Shown in pieces: positions 10,476 to 19,571 of a stretch of DNA of 64,000 nucleotides (position 1 is its first letter; every line of letters starts with the position of its first letter). The translations under genes and the position numbers were made by a program. The notes beneath the pieces were generated by a model. That model worked only from the letters and a program-made list of their open reading frames with translations, was not told the origin of the DNA and did not search any database. The DNA is from Pseudomaricurvus sp. HS19 (lineage in GTDB: Bacteria; Pseudomonadota; Gammaproteobacteria; Pseudomonadales; Cellvibrionaceae). The DNA is taken from positions 1,426,001 through 1,490,000 of the forward strand of contig NZ_WVVW01000001.1 in assembly GCF_009857815.1 (NCBI RefSeq), written 5' to 3'.

Positions 10476-11390
10476 TTACTCAGCGGCTGCAGCTGCGCCT
10501 ACTTGCGTGCGCAGGGTCTTGCGACCAGGCTGCACCGGCAGCTGCACAGCGCTACCATTCAGTTCGACTACCGCGGCCCGCGCATTGCCAAGCATGACGT
10601 CAAACGGGGTGCGGCCCTGCAGGCTTACGGACTGACCGGGCTGGTAGAGGTCCGCCGCCAGCACATCACCGCGGGCATCGGTCACCTCCAACCAGCATTC
10701 GCTGCTGAACGTAAATGTCAGGGTATCCAGCGCCGCGGGTGCTTCCTCTGCCGGCGACCAGGCTTCCTCAGCCAACTCGTCGGCCGCTGCCTGCTCAGTG
10801 CCGCTTGCAGCCGCTTGCACTGTCTCTTCCACTACAGCATCTGCAACTGCGGCGTCAGCCACCGCATCGGATTCTGCCGCTGGCTCTTCAACACCAGCCG
10901 CCGCTTCGGCTGCAGCGGCTTGCGCTGTATCGGTATCTGCAGGGGAGACAGCTACATCTGCCTGCGGCGTTTGTTGCTCACTGGCCACATCCGGTGTCTC
11001 GCCTTTCTCCAGCAAAACGGTGCTCAAGCCCCACACTGCCAGCAGGGCGACAATAACAACCGGCACCATCAGTTTGCGCAGACCAGCGGAGCGTTTGGCA
11101 GCCGCTACCCGCTGCTCTTCATCAGCCACTGACTCCGGAGTGGATTGGTTCTGGTAGCTGGCCACCAACGGATCGCCGTCAAGACCCAGCAGGCGTGCGT
11201 ATGCACGCAGGTAACCAATCACATAGGGTTTGGATGGCAACCGGTCGACGTCATTCTCTTCCAGCGCTTTGACATAGGTCGCGGAGATACGCAGCTGCTC
11301 CGCCACGTACTGCAGGCTGAAACCTGCCTGTTCGCGATGTTCCCGCAGAAATTCTCCGGGGGCGAGGAAGTCGGTGTTGAGATCATTCAT
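10476..11390 (-). CDS. rodZ: Cytoskeleton protein RodZ
   Basis: 304 residues linking MreB to the cell-wall elongation machinery. Residues about 13-85 form the Xre-type helix-turn-helix (REHREQAGFSLQYVAEQLRIS). A membrane helix lies near residues 108-128 (LMVPVVIVALLAVWGL). A long Ala/Glu-rich linker follows, and the C-terminal DUF4115 domain starts about residue 220 (TLTFTFSSECWLEVTDARGD). Order pilW-rodZ-ispG is as in Pseudomonas. The Shine-Dalgarno is weak. Confidence 0.93.
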   Translation of the reverse strand: MNDLNTDFLAPGEFLREHREQAGFSLQYVAEQLRISATYVKALEENDVDRLPSKPYVIGYLRAYARLLGLDGDPLVASYQNQSTPESVADEEQRVAAAKRSAGLRKLMVPVVIVALLAVWGLSTVLLEKGETPDVASEQQTPQADVAVSPADTDTAQAAAAEAAAGVEEPAAESDAVADAAVADAVVEETVQAAASGTEQAAADELAEEAWSPAEEAPAALDTLTFTFSSECWLEVTDARGDVLAADLYQPGQSVSLQGRTPFDVMLGNARAAVVELNGSAVQLPVQPGRKTLRTQVGAAAAAE

Positions 11391-11408
11391 GACAATTGCG
11401 GGTTAGCT

Positions 11409-12206
11409 CTATTTTTTCAGGGACTGCTTGTACTGCAGGTACTCTTCGGAATAGGGATAGAGGTTCTTCAGCGCCAGGCTGTAGCTTGCCTCCTTATCCT
11501 TGTCCCCGAAGACCCGCTCCAGACGAATTCCCAGCCACAGGCTGCGGGAACTCTGGCGCGACACCATTTTGATGTATTGACCGTAATGGAACCGTGACAG
11601 GGCATACTCCCTGCGGGTGTAGTAGATCTCCGCCAGTTCGATGTGTGCTGCCGGCAGGCGATAATGAATACTGACCGCCTGCTTGAGTGAGCGCACTGCC
11701 TCATCGGTCTGGCCCATTTTCAGCTGGGTGATACCCATGTTCGCCAGTGCCGCATGGCGGTTGGGATACTCCACGTCTTCAGCGGCAATACGCAGCTGTT
11801 CGATGGCTTCCGGGTAGCGCTGCTGGCTGTAGAGAAACAGGCCGTAGTTGTTGCGCGCCTGGGCAAATTTGGGATCGGCGCGCAGCGCCCGACGAAAGTG
11901 CTCCTCAGCCAGACTCCACTCCTGCTCCAGCTGGTAAACCAGCGCTATGCCGTTGTTGGCACCGGCGGAGTTGACGTCGTAGGTGAGGGCCTTGCTGAAG
12001 TGCCGGCGGGCAGAATCCTTGTCGCCACGACGCAGGTAGCCTTCACCAGCGGAGATGTGGGTTTGCTCGGCTTTCTTGAGATCCGCGTTTTGCTCCGGCG
12101 CATTGGTGGTTGTGACACACGCGGCCGTCAGTAACAGCGTGCCGACCAGTACTGCCCGCGTGGCTTTGGACAGCAGCTCTGACAGCAGCCCTGACTGATT
12201 TCGCAC
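11409..12206 (-). CDS. pilW: Type IV pilus biogenesis lipoprotein PilW/PilF
   Basis: 265 residues, TPR lipoprotein that places and stabilises the PilQ secretin in the outer membrane. I chose GTG 12206 because GGAGGAG lies 6-12 bases upstream and the product then begins with a lipoprotein signal (VLVGTLLLTAAC). The open frame extends further upstream but would overlap rlmN. About six TPR helices pairs are visible (GEGYLRRGDKDSARRHFSKAL, NNYGLFLYSQQRYPEAIEQL). No other pilus genes are in the window. Confidence 0.92.
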   Translation of the reverse strand: MRNQSGLLSELLSKATRAVLVGTLLLTAACVTTTNAPEQNADLKKAEQTHISAGEGYLRRGDKDSARRHFSKALTYDVNSAGANNGIALVYQLEQEWSLAEEHFRRALRADPKFAQARNNYGLFLYSQQRYPEAIEQLRIAAEDVEYPNRHAALANMGITQLKMGQTDEAVRSLKQAVSIHYRLPAAHIELAEIYYTRREYALSRFHYGQYIKMVSRQSSRSLWLGIRLERVFGDKDKEASYSLALKNLYPYSEEYLQYKQSLKK

Positions 12207-12267
12207 AGATTTCTCCTCCGGCTTATTGCTTATCTGTTTCTTCTCTGTCGGCTGCAGCGCAAGCTGC

Positions 12268-13452
12268 TCAACCGATAATACGCACCGGCTCGGCCTCGGT
12301 AGCGGCTGCACGGGCATTGCGGTAGCGCTCGCTGCGACGGGTGCGATCGTTAACAGCACCGGCCAGCTGACCACAGGCCGCATCAATATCATCGCCACGG
12401 GTGGTACGAACCGTGGTAATCAAACCCGCCTTCACCAGAATTTCCTGAAACGTCCGCAGGGCGTTGTTACTGACACGGCGGTAATCGGATTGGTCAAAGG
12501 GGTTAAACGGAATCAGGTTGATCTTGACCGGCACATCGCGCAGCAACCTCGCCAGTTCATGGGCGTGGTGAGGACGATCGTTTACCTGGTTGATCAGGGT
12601 GTACTCGATAGTGATCTTGCGGTGATTGTCCGGCAGTCCTTCGATGTAGCGCTGGGCGGATTCCAGCAGCATGGCAATCGGGTACTTCTTGTTGATCGGT
12701 ACCAGCTCGTTACGCAGTTCATCGTTGGGCGCGTGCAGGGAGATGGCCAGGCAGACATCGGTGTACTGCCCCAGGCGATCCAGTTCCGGCACCACACCGG
12801 AAGTACTCAGGGTAACGCGACGCTTGGAGAGACCGTAGCAATTGTCATCCAGCATCAGGTTCATGGCATCGACCACATTGTCGAAGTTGAGCAGCGGTTC
12901 GCCCATACCCATCATCACCACGTTGGTGATAATGCGCGGACGCTTTTCGCCAAACTGACCGTAGGATTTGGCCGTCAGCCACAGCTGGCCAATAATCTCG
13001 GCGGCGGTCAGGTCGCGGTTAAAACCCTGCTTGCCAGTGGCGCAGAAGCTGCAATCCAGTGAGCAACCCACCTGCGAGGAGACACACAGGGTGCCACGGT
13101 CGCCATCGGGAATCAGTACGGTTTCAATCGCATTGCCGCCAGCCACTTCAATCAGCAGCTTGCGGGTACCGTCGGCGGAGTCCAGTTGTTTCAGGACCTT
13201 GGGCAGACGGATTTCAGCAACGGCCTTGAGTTTTTCACGCAAGGCCTTGCTGATATTGCTCATTTCATCGAAATCGATCACGCCCATCTGGTGAATCCAC
13301 TTGAGCACCTGAGTGGCACGGAATTTCTTCTCACCGATAGATTCGAAGAACGCTTCCATACGCGCCTGTGTCAGGCCCATCAGGTTGACCCTGGTGGTTT
13401 CGACGTCGTGCTGTTGCACTTGTTGCTCGTTCATGGCTTCTTTCTCATTCAT
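12268..13452 (-). CDS. rlmN: 23S rRNA/tRNA (adenine-C2) methyltransferase RlmN
   Basis: 394 residues, radical-SAM enzyme methylating A2503 of 23S rRNA and A37 of some tRNAs. The cluster motif CSLDCSFC, the flanking CVSSQVG, the [11 protein letters not shown] motif and the C-terminal [15 protein letters not shown] with its methyl-carrier Cys are present. Three closely spaced in-frame ATGs (13467, 13452, 13434) make the start uncertain; 13452 has AGGTG at a reasonable distance. Confidence 0.96.
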   Translation of the reverse strand: MNEKEAMNEQQVQQHDVETTRVNLMGLTQARMEAFFESIGEKKFRATQVLKWIHQMGVIDFDEMSNISKALREKLKAVAEIRLPKVLKQLDSADGTRKLLIEVAGGNAIETVLIPDGDRGTLCVSSQVGCSLDCSFCATGKQGFNRDLTAAEIIGQLWLTAKSYGQFGEKRPRIITNVVMMGMGEPLLNFDNVVDAMNLMLDDNCYGLSKRRVTLSTSGVVPELDRLGQYTDVCLAISLHAPNDELRNELVPINKKYPIAMLLESAQRYIEGLPDNHRKITIEYTLINQVNDRPHHAHELARLLRDVPVKINLIPFNPFDQSDYRRVSNNALRTFQEILVKAGLITTVRTTRGDDIDAACGQLAGAVNDRTRRSERYRNARAAATEAEPVRIIG

Positions 13453-13489
13453 GGAAAGCACCTGCATTCACCAGATGGCGGCACGCGTA

Positions 13490-13915
13490 TCAGCGTGGGC
13501 AGATCTCGCCAGCGGCGAAGAAGTACTCGATTTCGCGCGCAGCAGAAGCGGCGGAATCGGAACCGTGTACGGCGTTGGCATCGATGGTTTCGGCAAAGTC
13601 GGCGCGGATGGTACCAGGCGCAGCTTCTTTCGGGTTGGTGGCGCCCATCAGGTCGCGGTTGGCAGCGATGGCATTTTCACCCTCCAGAACCTGTACAACC
13701 ACAGGACCGGAAGTCATGAAGGACACCAGATCCTTGAAGAATGGACGCTCCTTGTGCTCGGCGTAGAAACCACCGGCTTTCTCGTCGTCCAGGTGCAGCA
13801 TTTTCATGGCTACCACAGTCAAACCGGCTTTTTCAAAGCGGGCAACGATGTCGCCGATGGCATTTTTGGCAACAGCGTCTGGCTTGATAATGGACAGAGT
13901 ACGTTCAACGGCCAT
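13490..13915 (-). CDS. ndk: Nucleoside diphosphate kinase
   Basis: 141 residues. It balances NTP/dNTP pools by phosphate transfer through a histidine intermediate. The N-terminal [14 protein letters not shown] and active-site NAVHGSDS (catalytic His) are intact. GGAGATATTC lies just before ATG 13915. rlmN follows after 37 bp, the standard neighbour. Confidence 0.97.
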   Translation of the reverse strand: MAVERTLSIIKPDAVAKNAIGDIVARFEKAGLTVVAMKMLHLDDEKAGGFYAEHKERPFFKDLVSFMTSGPVVVQVLEGENAIAANRDLMGATNPKEAAPGTIRADFAETIDANAVHGSDSAASAAREIEYFFAAGEICPR

Positions 13916-14144
13916 TTTAAGAATATCTCCGAGTAGGTTTTTCAGGGTTTTCAGTCCCCGGCAAGCGGGGTCGACAGACCATCAGGGCCCGGCCAATGCA
14001 ACAAAAATGCCGCTGTCCGCGCCCGGATTGCCCGCCGAAAGGTTAAACCGCGGGATTATACGCAGGTTCCGGTCAATTTAACACGCAGACAACCATAATT
14101 TTGGCGGTGCCGCGCACATCCCCGGGAGCCCCGCCACACGGGGT

Positions 14145-17100
14145 TCAGGGGCCGCTCAGCAGGGCCAGATTACCCCCTGCCGCTGCCGTGTTAACGGAGA
14201 CGGTTTTCTCGCTCAGGATACGCGCCAGCGCCAGCCCGTCGTCGCTGCAAATCAGGGGAACTCGAATGCGCTGGTGGCGACTCAGGGCCTGCCGGAAAGA
14301 ACGCACCCACGGACACCCATCCACCCCCAGCAACAGGCGGCACAACTCAGGGTCCGGACGCGGCAGATAGCCATAGCAGGCCACCAGCAGCGGCCGGAAT
14401 CCCGCCCGGTGCAAACCCTGCAGCAGCCGCTCCGCGCGACGGTGACAGGACTCGGACACCAGCCACTGCACCGTGTTCCCGGCCAGCAGGGCCAGCAGCA
14501 GCTGCCGCGCGGTGTAGTCGAGGTCCGCAGGGCGGGAACAGATCACCATCGCCAGCCCGCGGGCCTCCGCCTGCCAGCGGTTCTCCTCCCCCGTGGGCCC
14601 CGGCAGCAGCAACTGCCAGTGCACCATGGCCGCCTGCCGGGCCAGCCAGTCGCCACTGCCCACCGACTGCCAGCGCTCATCGGTCTCCAGCATTTTTTGC
14701 AGACGCTCACAACGGGACGCTACCGCCACAGGCCACTGCCCCGCACTACTCACGGGCTTCGGCCCTGCCCCGCCTGCCGCTGTCACCAGTGCCCTGAGGT
14801 AGTGAGGGCCGCCGGCCTTGGGGCCCGTGCCCGACAGCCCGCGCCCCCCGAAAGGCTGTACTCCCACCACAGCGCCCACCATATTGCGGTTGACGTAGAC
14901 ATTACCCACCGGTGCCTGCTGCGCCAACGTCTCGCAGCGCTGATGAATGCGGCTGTGTATCCCCATGGTCAAGCCGAAACCCAGCGCCCGAACCTGTCCC
15001 ATAAGGGTCGGCAGGCTGGCGGTGCGGTAGCGCACCACGTGCAGCACCGGGCCGAACACCTCCTCCTGCAGCAGGCTGATGGCGGGAATCTCCAGTAGCT
15101 GCGGCGCAAAGAAATAACCGCTGTCACACGCCCGCGGCAGGCTGCATTGCGCCACCCGCCGCACGCCCGGCTGGCCCAGCACCCACTCCAGATGGGCCTG
15201 CAAGCGCTGGCGGGCCCCGGCATCAATTACCGGCCCCACATCGGTGGCGGGATCCGCCGGATCCCCCACCACCAGCGCCGCCATGGCACCGCGGAGCATT
15301 TCCAGCAGGGCATCGGCAACCTCTTCCTGCACCAGCAGTATGCGCAGTGCCGAGCAGCGCTGCCCGGCACTCTGGAAGGCTGAGCGCAACACGTCGTCGG
15401 TGACCTGCTCCGGCAGCGCGGTTGCATCCACCAGCATCACATTCTGGCCTCCGGTCTCGGCGATCAGCGGCACGGCAGGCCCCTGGCGCTGCGCCAGGGT
15501 CTGGTCGATGCGCGCCGCCGTCGCCACCGAGCCGGTAAACAGCACCCCGACAATACGCTCATCCGGTAGCAGCCAGGCACCGGCTTCCGCCCCCCGCGCC
15601 ACAATCAGCCCCAGTAAACCCCGCGGCAAACCACAGGCCGCCGCCAGCTGGCACACGTATCGCGCTATCAGGGGAGTCTGCTCCGCCGGCTTCGCCAGTA
15701 CCGCATTGCCTGTCACCAGCGCCGCCGCCACCTGACCGAGAAAAATCGCGAGAGGGAAATTCCAGGGACTGACACAGAGCACCACGCCCAGCGGCTGGCA
15801 GCCTCCACCGGCTTGCAGGCCTTCCGCCTGATCGGCGTAATAGCGGCAGAAATCCACTGCCTCACGCACTTCTGCCAAAGCATCATCCCAATTTTTACCC
15901 GCCTCGCGGATGCAGAGATCCATCAGTACCGCCCTGTGCTGCTCCAACGCATCAGCCAGTCGCCGCAGCCAGTCACTGCGCTCAGCCACCGGCCGTGCCA
16001 GCCAGGCGATCCGGGCCTCACAGGCATCGACCAACAGCTGCTCCACCTCACTCCCGGAGGTGCGGCGCACATGCCCCAGGGGCTCACCAGTGGCCGGATT
16101 AATGACCGCCACATCACCACCGGCTTCATCCAGCGGCAGCGCCGCAGGCATGGCCTGCTGCAGCTCCTGCAGAAAGGCAGGATCGTTGAGATTACCGCCA
16201 CGGGAGTTGCGCCGTCGGCCCGATTCACTGGCAGCCCCCAGCAAAATATCAGCCGGCAGCGGGATGACTGCTGACGGCTCTTCCAGTTCTGCCAGGGGAT
16301 TGCGCAGCAGCGCTGCCACCGGCACCCGGTCATCCTCCAGGCTGTGGACAAAGGAGCTGTTGGCGCCGTTTTCCAGTAACCGGCGCACCAGGTAGGCCAG
16401 CAGGTCGGCCTGCTCCCCCACCGGGGCGTAGATACGGCAGGCCACATCTTGCTGGCGCAGCAGTGGGTCATAGAGCGCCTGCCCCATGCCATGCAGCCGC
16501 TGGAATTCATAGCCCTGCCGGCGCCGGCCCGGATCGCGCTCATCCATTGCCAGGATGGCCGCCACCGTCGCGGCGTTGTGGGTGGCAAACTGCGGGTAGA
16601 CCCACTCCCGCATCCGCAGCAGCTCATGGGCACAGGCCAGGTAGGAGGCATCGGTAGCCGCCTTGCTGGTAAACACCGGGTAGCCCTCCGCCCCCTGCTC
16701 CTGCGCCCACTTGATCTCGGAGTCCCAGTAGGCGCCTTTGACCAGTCGCACGGTAATGCTCTCGCCGCGCTCCCGCGCCAGCGCACAGGCCCAGCGCACC
16801 ACCCACAACGCCCGTTTCTGGTAGGCCTGCACCGCCAACCCAAAGCCGTCCCAGCCCTGCAGCTCCCGCTCGCTCAACAGCGCTTCGATCAGGTCGAGGG
16901 AGAGATCCAGCCGCTCCGCCTCCTCCGCATCCACCGTCAGTCCGATACCGGCGTCGCGAGCCGCAAGCGCCAGCTGCCGCAGGCGCGGCAATAGCTCCGC
17001 CATCACCCGCTGCCGCTGGCGACCGCAGTAACGGGGATAGAGGGCAGACAATTTGACGGAAATCCCGGGGGTCCCGGCGGTGTCGCTGCTGCGATGGGCG

Positions 17101-17783
17101 GCGAGAAAGGTGATGGCCTGATGATAGAGCTGCAGGTAGCGATCCGCTGCGGTCTGGGTGCGGGCGGCCTCCCCCAGCATGTCAAAGGAGAGCCGATAGC
17201 CGCGACGGCGGGCACTGCGGGTATTACGCCACGCGGACCGGATGCCGGAGCCCATGACAAACTGGCGTCCGAGGGTGCGAATGGCGAGCCGTGTGGACTG
17301 GCAGACCGCGGCTTTCAATCGACAATCCAGCCAGCGATACCAGCGGGCGTGGTGCGGCGCGGCGTCAGCACTGGCCAGCACCTTCACCGCCAGACGAATT
17401 GCCAGGTGAGCCGCTGACTGCAACAGCGGCCGCTGCGCCGCAGAAACCTCCCAGCTGATGCCCTGCAGGTGGCTGCGAATCAGCTCTTCCGCCGTGGCCC
17501 GGTCCGGCACCCGCAACAGCGCTTCGGCGAGACTCATCATGGCCCGCCCCTGGGGGGAAGAGAGGGGAAACGCCTGCAACAGGCCTGCGACACCGCCGAA
17601 GCTGTACTTCTGGCGCAGGCGGTTGATCAACTCCGTCCCGCGGGCTTCAATCCATTGCTGCTCTGACTCACTGAACGTGGCCAGCGGCCGCAGCAACCCG
17701 AGTACTGTCTCGTCATCCTGCCGATAGCATTCCACCATCGCCTGGCGACAATGCTGCAAAGAGATCAAGTCCACATCGGTCAT
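14145..17783 (-). CDS. putA: Bifunctional proline utilisation protein PutA
   Basis: 1212 residues converting proline to glutamate in two steps. Residues about 190-490 are the FAD-dependent proline dehydrogenase barrel (SVKLSALYPRY, RLVKGAYWDSEIK, EFQRLHGMGQALY). Residues about 555-1010 are the NAD-dependent glutamate-semialdehyde dehydrogenase, with SPWNFPLAIF, FTGSVATAARI, catalytic Glu776 and Cys810 (SAGQRCSALR). A C-terminal PutA domain follows. The N-terminal ribbon-helix-helix of E. coli PutA is absent, so it should not autorepress. Single gene; GCGGAG lies 8-13 bp before ATG 17783. The 229 bp between it and ndk hold only small GC-rich hairpins. Confidence 0.96.
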   Translation of the reverse strand: MTDVDLISLQHCRQAMVECYRQDDETVLGLLRPLATFSESEQQWIEARGTELINRLRQKYSFGGVAGLLQAFPLSSPQGRAMMSLAEALLRVPDRATAEELIRSHLQGISWEVSAAQRPLLQSAAHLAIRLAVKVLASADAAPHHARWYRWLDCRLKAAVCQSTRLAIRTLGRQFVMGSGIRSAWRNTRSARRRGYRLSFDMLGEAARTQTAADRYLQLYHQAITFLAAHRSSDTAGTPGISVKLSALYPRYCGRQRQRVMAELLPRLRQLALAARDAGIGLTVDAEEAERLDLSLDLIEALLSERELQGWDGFGLAVQAYQKRALWVVRWACALARERGESITVRLVKGAYWDSEIKWAQEQGAEGYPVFTSKAATDASYLACAHELLRMREWVYPQFATHNAATVAAILAMDERDPGRRRQGYEFQRLHGMGQALYDPLLRQQDVACRIYAPVGEQADLLAYLVRRLLENGANSSFVHSLEDDRVPVAALLRNPLAELEEPSAVIPLPADILLGAASESGRRRNSRGGNLNDPAFLQELQQAMPAALPLDEAGGDVAVINPATGEPLGHVRRTSGSEVEQLLVDACEARIAWLARPVAERSDWLRRLADALEQHRAVLMDLCIREAGKNWDDALAEVREAVDFCRYYADQAEGLQAGGGCQPLGVVLCVSPWNFPLAIFLGQVAAALVTGNAVLAKPAEQTPLIARYVCQLAAACGLPRGLLGLIVARGAEAGAWLLPDERIVGVLFTGSVATAARIDQTLAQRQGPAVPLIAETGGQNVMLVDATALPEQVTDDVLRSAFQSAGQRCSALRILLVQEEVADALLEMLRGAMAALVVGDPADPATDVGPVIDAGARQRLQAHLEWVLGQPGVRRVAQCSLPRACDSGYFFAPQLLEIPAISLLQEEVFGPVLHVVRYRTASLPTLMGQVRALGFGLTMGIHSRIHQRCETLAQQAPVGNVYVNRNMVGAVVGVQPFGGRGLSGTGPKAGGPHYLRALVTAAGGAGPKPVSSAGQWPVAVASRCERLQKMLETDERWQSVGSGDWLARQAAMVHWQLLLPGPTGEENRWQAEARGLAMVICSRPADLDYTARQLLLALLAGNTVQWLVSESCHRRAERLLQGLHRAGFRPLLVACYGYLPRPDPELCRLLLGVDGCPWVRSFRQALSRHQRIRVPLICSDDGLALARILSEKTVSVNTAAAGGNLALLSGP

Positions 17784-17970
17784 ACGTCTGACTCCGCATT
17801 ATGGAGACCGCTGTTACGACACCAAACCATTACCCGACAGCAACGGCGAAAACTGTGGAATTCAGACTACACCATAGCAGTGACGGGCCGGAAGCGCCGC
17901 CAACGACTCATCAGCCGGCACAGGGGGCGGCGAAGCAGGAGAAGAATAAAAAGGGGAAAACTGCCGGAAA

Positions 17971-17991
17971 GCAGTGCGTTCAGCGCACTGC
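17971..17991 (-). terminator. Hairpin at the end of the suf operon
   Basis: Arms GCAGTGCG and CGCACTGC with a 5-base loop overlap the sufE stop codon. On the minus strand TTTCC follows directly, and a CCCCTTTTTATT stretch comes about 20 bases later. It is a plausible but not ideal intrinsic terminator. Confidence 0.5.
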
Positions 17992-18390
17992 CTCGGCGAT
18001 GGTACGAATACGGCCAACAATGGCGCGCAGGCCGTTGCCGCGAGTGGGGCTCAGGTGCCGCTCGAGGTCGAGCTGGCGGAAGTAATCGTCAATATCAAAG
18101 GCGCAGATCTCCTGCGCCGTCTTATCGTGGTAGGCCGCCAGCACCAGTGCCAGCAGACCGCGCACAATGACCGCGTCGGAGTCGACGATAAACTGCAGCC
18201 GGTCAGCCTCCTGCTGCACATCCAGCCACACATTGCTCTGGCAACCTTTCACCAGCCGCTCGGGAGTGTGCAGAGATTCGTCCATGGGCGGCAGCTCCTT
18301 GCCCAAGTCGATGATGTATTTGTAGCGCTCTTCCCAGTCGTCAAAGAAGGCGATGTCGTCGAGAATTTCTGCGGTGTTGGCTAAAGACAT
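17980..18390 (-). CDS. sufE: Sulfur acceptor SufE
   Basis: 136 residues. SufE takes persulfide sulfur from SufS and passes it to the SufBCD scaffold. The acceptor cysteine lies in RLVKGCQSNVWL. It closes the suf operon but is separated from sufT by 224 bp that contain a repeat element, so its expression may be partly uncoupled. Confidence 0.95.
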   Translation of the reverse strand: MSLANTAEILDDIAFFDDWEERYKYIIDLGKELPPMDESLHTPERLVKGCQSNVWLDVQQEADRLQFIVDSDAVIVRGLLALVLAAYHDKTAQEICAFDIDDYFRQLDLERHLSPTRGNGLRAIVGRIRTIAEAVR

Positions 18391-18455
18391 AGTTACCCGG
18401 AAAATAGATATCGGTATTCAGGACTCAGTTAATGTTACTGACGGAGTTAATTCAG

Positions 18456-18562
18456 CCGTCATTGCGAGAAGCGCTTTTCAGCGCCGAAGCAACCCATGTC
18501 TGGCACTCTGTCCGTACCGGGCTTGCAACCATGGATCGCCGCGCTGCGCTCGCGATGACGGC
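18456..18562. repeat. Interspersed inverted repeat (REP/BIME-like)
   Basis: The left arm reads GTCATTGCGAGAAGCGC..CGAAGCAACCCA; the right arm, reversed, reads GCCGTCATCGCGAGCGCAGC..GGCGATCCAT. The paired 'GTCATTGCGAG...GAAGCAA' type is a common non-coding repeat in many proteobacterial genomes (memory). It fills most of the sufT-sufE gap and could act as a mRNA stabiliser or partial terminator. Confidence 0.7.
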
Positions 18563-18614
18563 ATGAGAACCTGCAGCTGCGGGGCCACGCGATTATCCTG
18601 CGTTACACACGGGA

Positions 18615-19148
18615 TTAAAAGAACAGGCCGGCTTCCAGCTGTGCTTCTTCCGTCATCATCTCACGGGACCAGGGCGGATCGAACACCAGTTCCACCTGCA
18701 CACTCTGTACGTTGGGCACCTTGGATACACGGTACTCCACGTCGCTCACCAGTACCGGGCCCATCCCGCAACCGGGGGCGGTGAGGGTCATGCGGATAGC
18801 AACGGAACCACTGCCCTGCTCTACTTCGACACCGTAAATTAGTCCCAGCTGCACCAGGCTGATGGGAATTTCCGGGTCAAAGATGGAATCCAGTGCTTCC
18901 CACACCTGCTCTTCCGAGATCTTGCCACTGCCATCGTCAGCAAATTCCGGCAGATCCACCTGCTGGCCAATGGCATCGGCGTCGGTGCCATCAATACGGT
19001 ACATGTTGCCCTGGAAGGTCACCGTAAAGTTGCCACCCAGACTCTGGTTGATGGTGAGAAACTGGCCAGCCGGGAGCACAGCCCGCTCGCCGGAGGGCAC
19101 GCGCCGGGCCGGGCAGTCACGACTGGTGACAACCATGGATTGTTGCAT
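18615..19148 (-). CDS. sufT: Fe-S assembly protein SufT (DUF59-containing)
   Basis: 177 residues. The MIP18/DUF59 domain (EEQVWEALDSIFDPEIPISLVQLGLIYGVEV...MTLTAPGCGMG) carries the conserved DPEIP and the TAPGCGMG cysteine loop. The N-terminal 70 residues with SRDCPARRVPSGE are typical of SufT. It assists maturation of Fe-S proteins (family knowledge). ATG 19148 has GGAAAG upstream; an open extension overlaps the preceding gene and is not used. Confidence 0.92.
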   Translation of the reverse strand: MQQSMVVTSRDCPARRVPSGERAVLPAGQFLTINQSLGGNFTVTFQGNMYRIDGTDADAIGQQVDLPEFADDGSGKISEEQVWEALDSIFDPEIPISLVQLGLIYGVEVEQGSGSVAIRMTLTAPGCGMGPVLVSDVEYRVSKVPNVQSVQVELVFDPPWSREMMTEEAQLEAGLFF

Positions 19149-19183
19149 AAGGGCTTTCCGTCGGATTCTGAAAGAGCGAGCCG

Positions 19184-19543
19184 TCAGCTGACGCTGAAAC
19201 TCTCGCCGCAGCCGCACTCGGCCACAACATTGGGGTTGTTGAACTTGACCACCCGGTTAATGCCTTCGGTCACCATATCGATCTCGGTACCGCGCACCAG
19301 TTGCAAGGCATCGTCAGCAATAGCCAGGGTGACCTTGTCACCGGGGTGCAGCACTTCGTCGCTGGCTTCCGGCGCATCGGCAAAATCCAGCCGGTAGGCG
19401 TAGCCGGTACAACCACTGGTCTCTGTAAAGAGCCGCAGGATCTTGCCCGGCTGGGCAGCCAGCTTGCTTTCAAAATGGCGCAGGGCCGCCGCGGTGAGGG
19501 TCACCGCCGGGGCACTGGGGTCAAACACTTGAGGCGCATTCAT
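19184..19543 (-). CDS. A-type Fe-S carrier (HesB/IscA/SufA family)
   Basis: 119 residues from ATG 19543; a GTG at 19561 is an alternative start. The three conserved cysteines are in SGCTGYAYRL and ECGCGESF. It carries clusters from the SufBCD scaffold to targets. Placement between sufS and sufT supports a SufA-like role, though IscA or ErpA-like cannot be excluded by eye. Confidence 0.9.
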   Translation of the reverse strand: MNAPQVFDPSAPAVTLTAAALRHFESKLAAQPGKILRLFTETSGCTGYAYRLDFADAPEASDEVLHPGDKVTLAIADDALQLVRGTEIDMVTEGINRVVKFNNPNVVAECGCGESFSVS

Positions 19544-19571
19544 ATCTGTCACGATTATCACCTTGCTCGCA

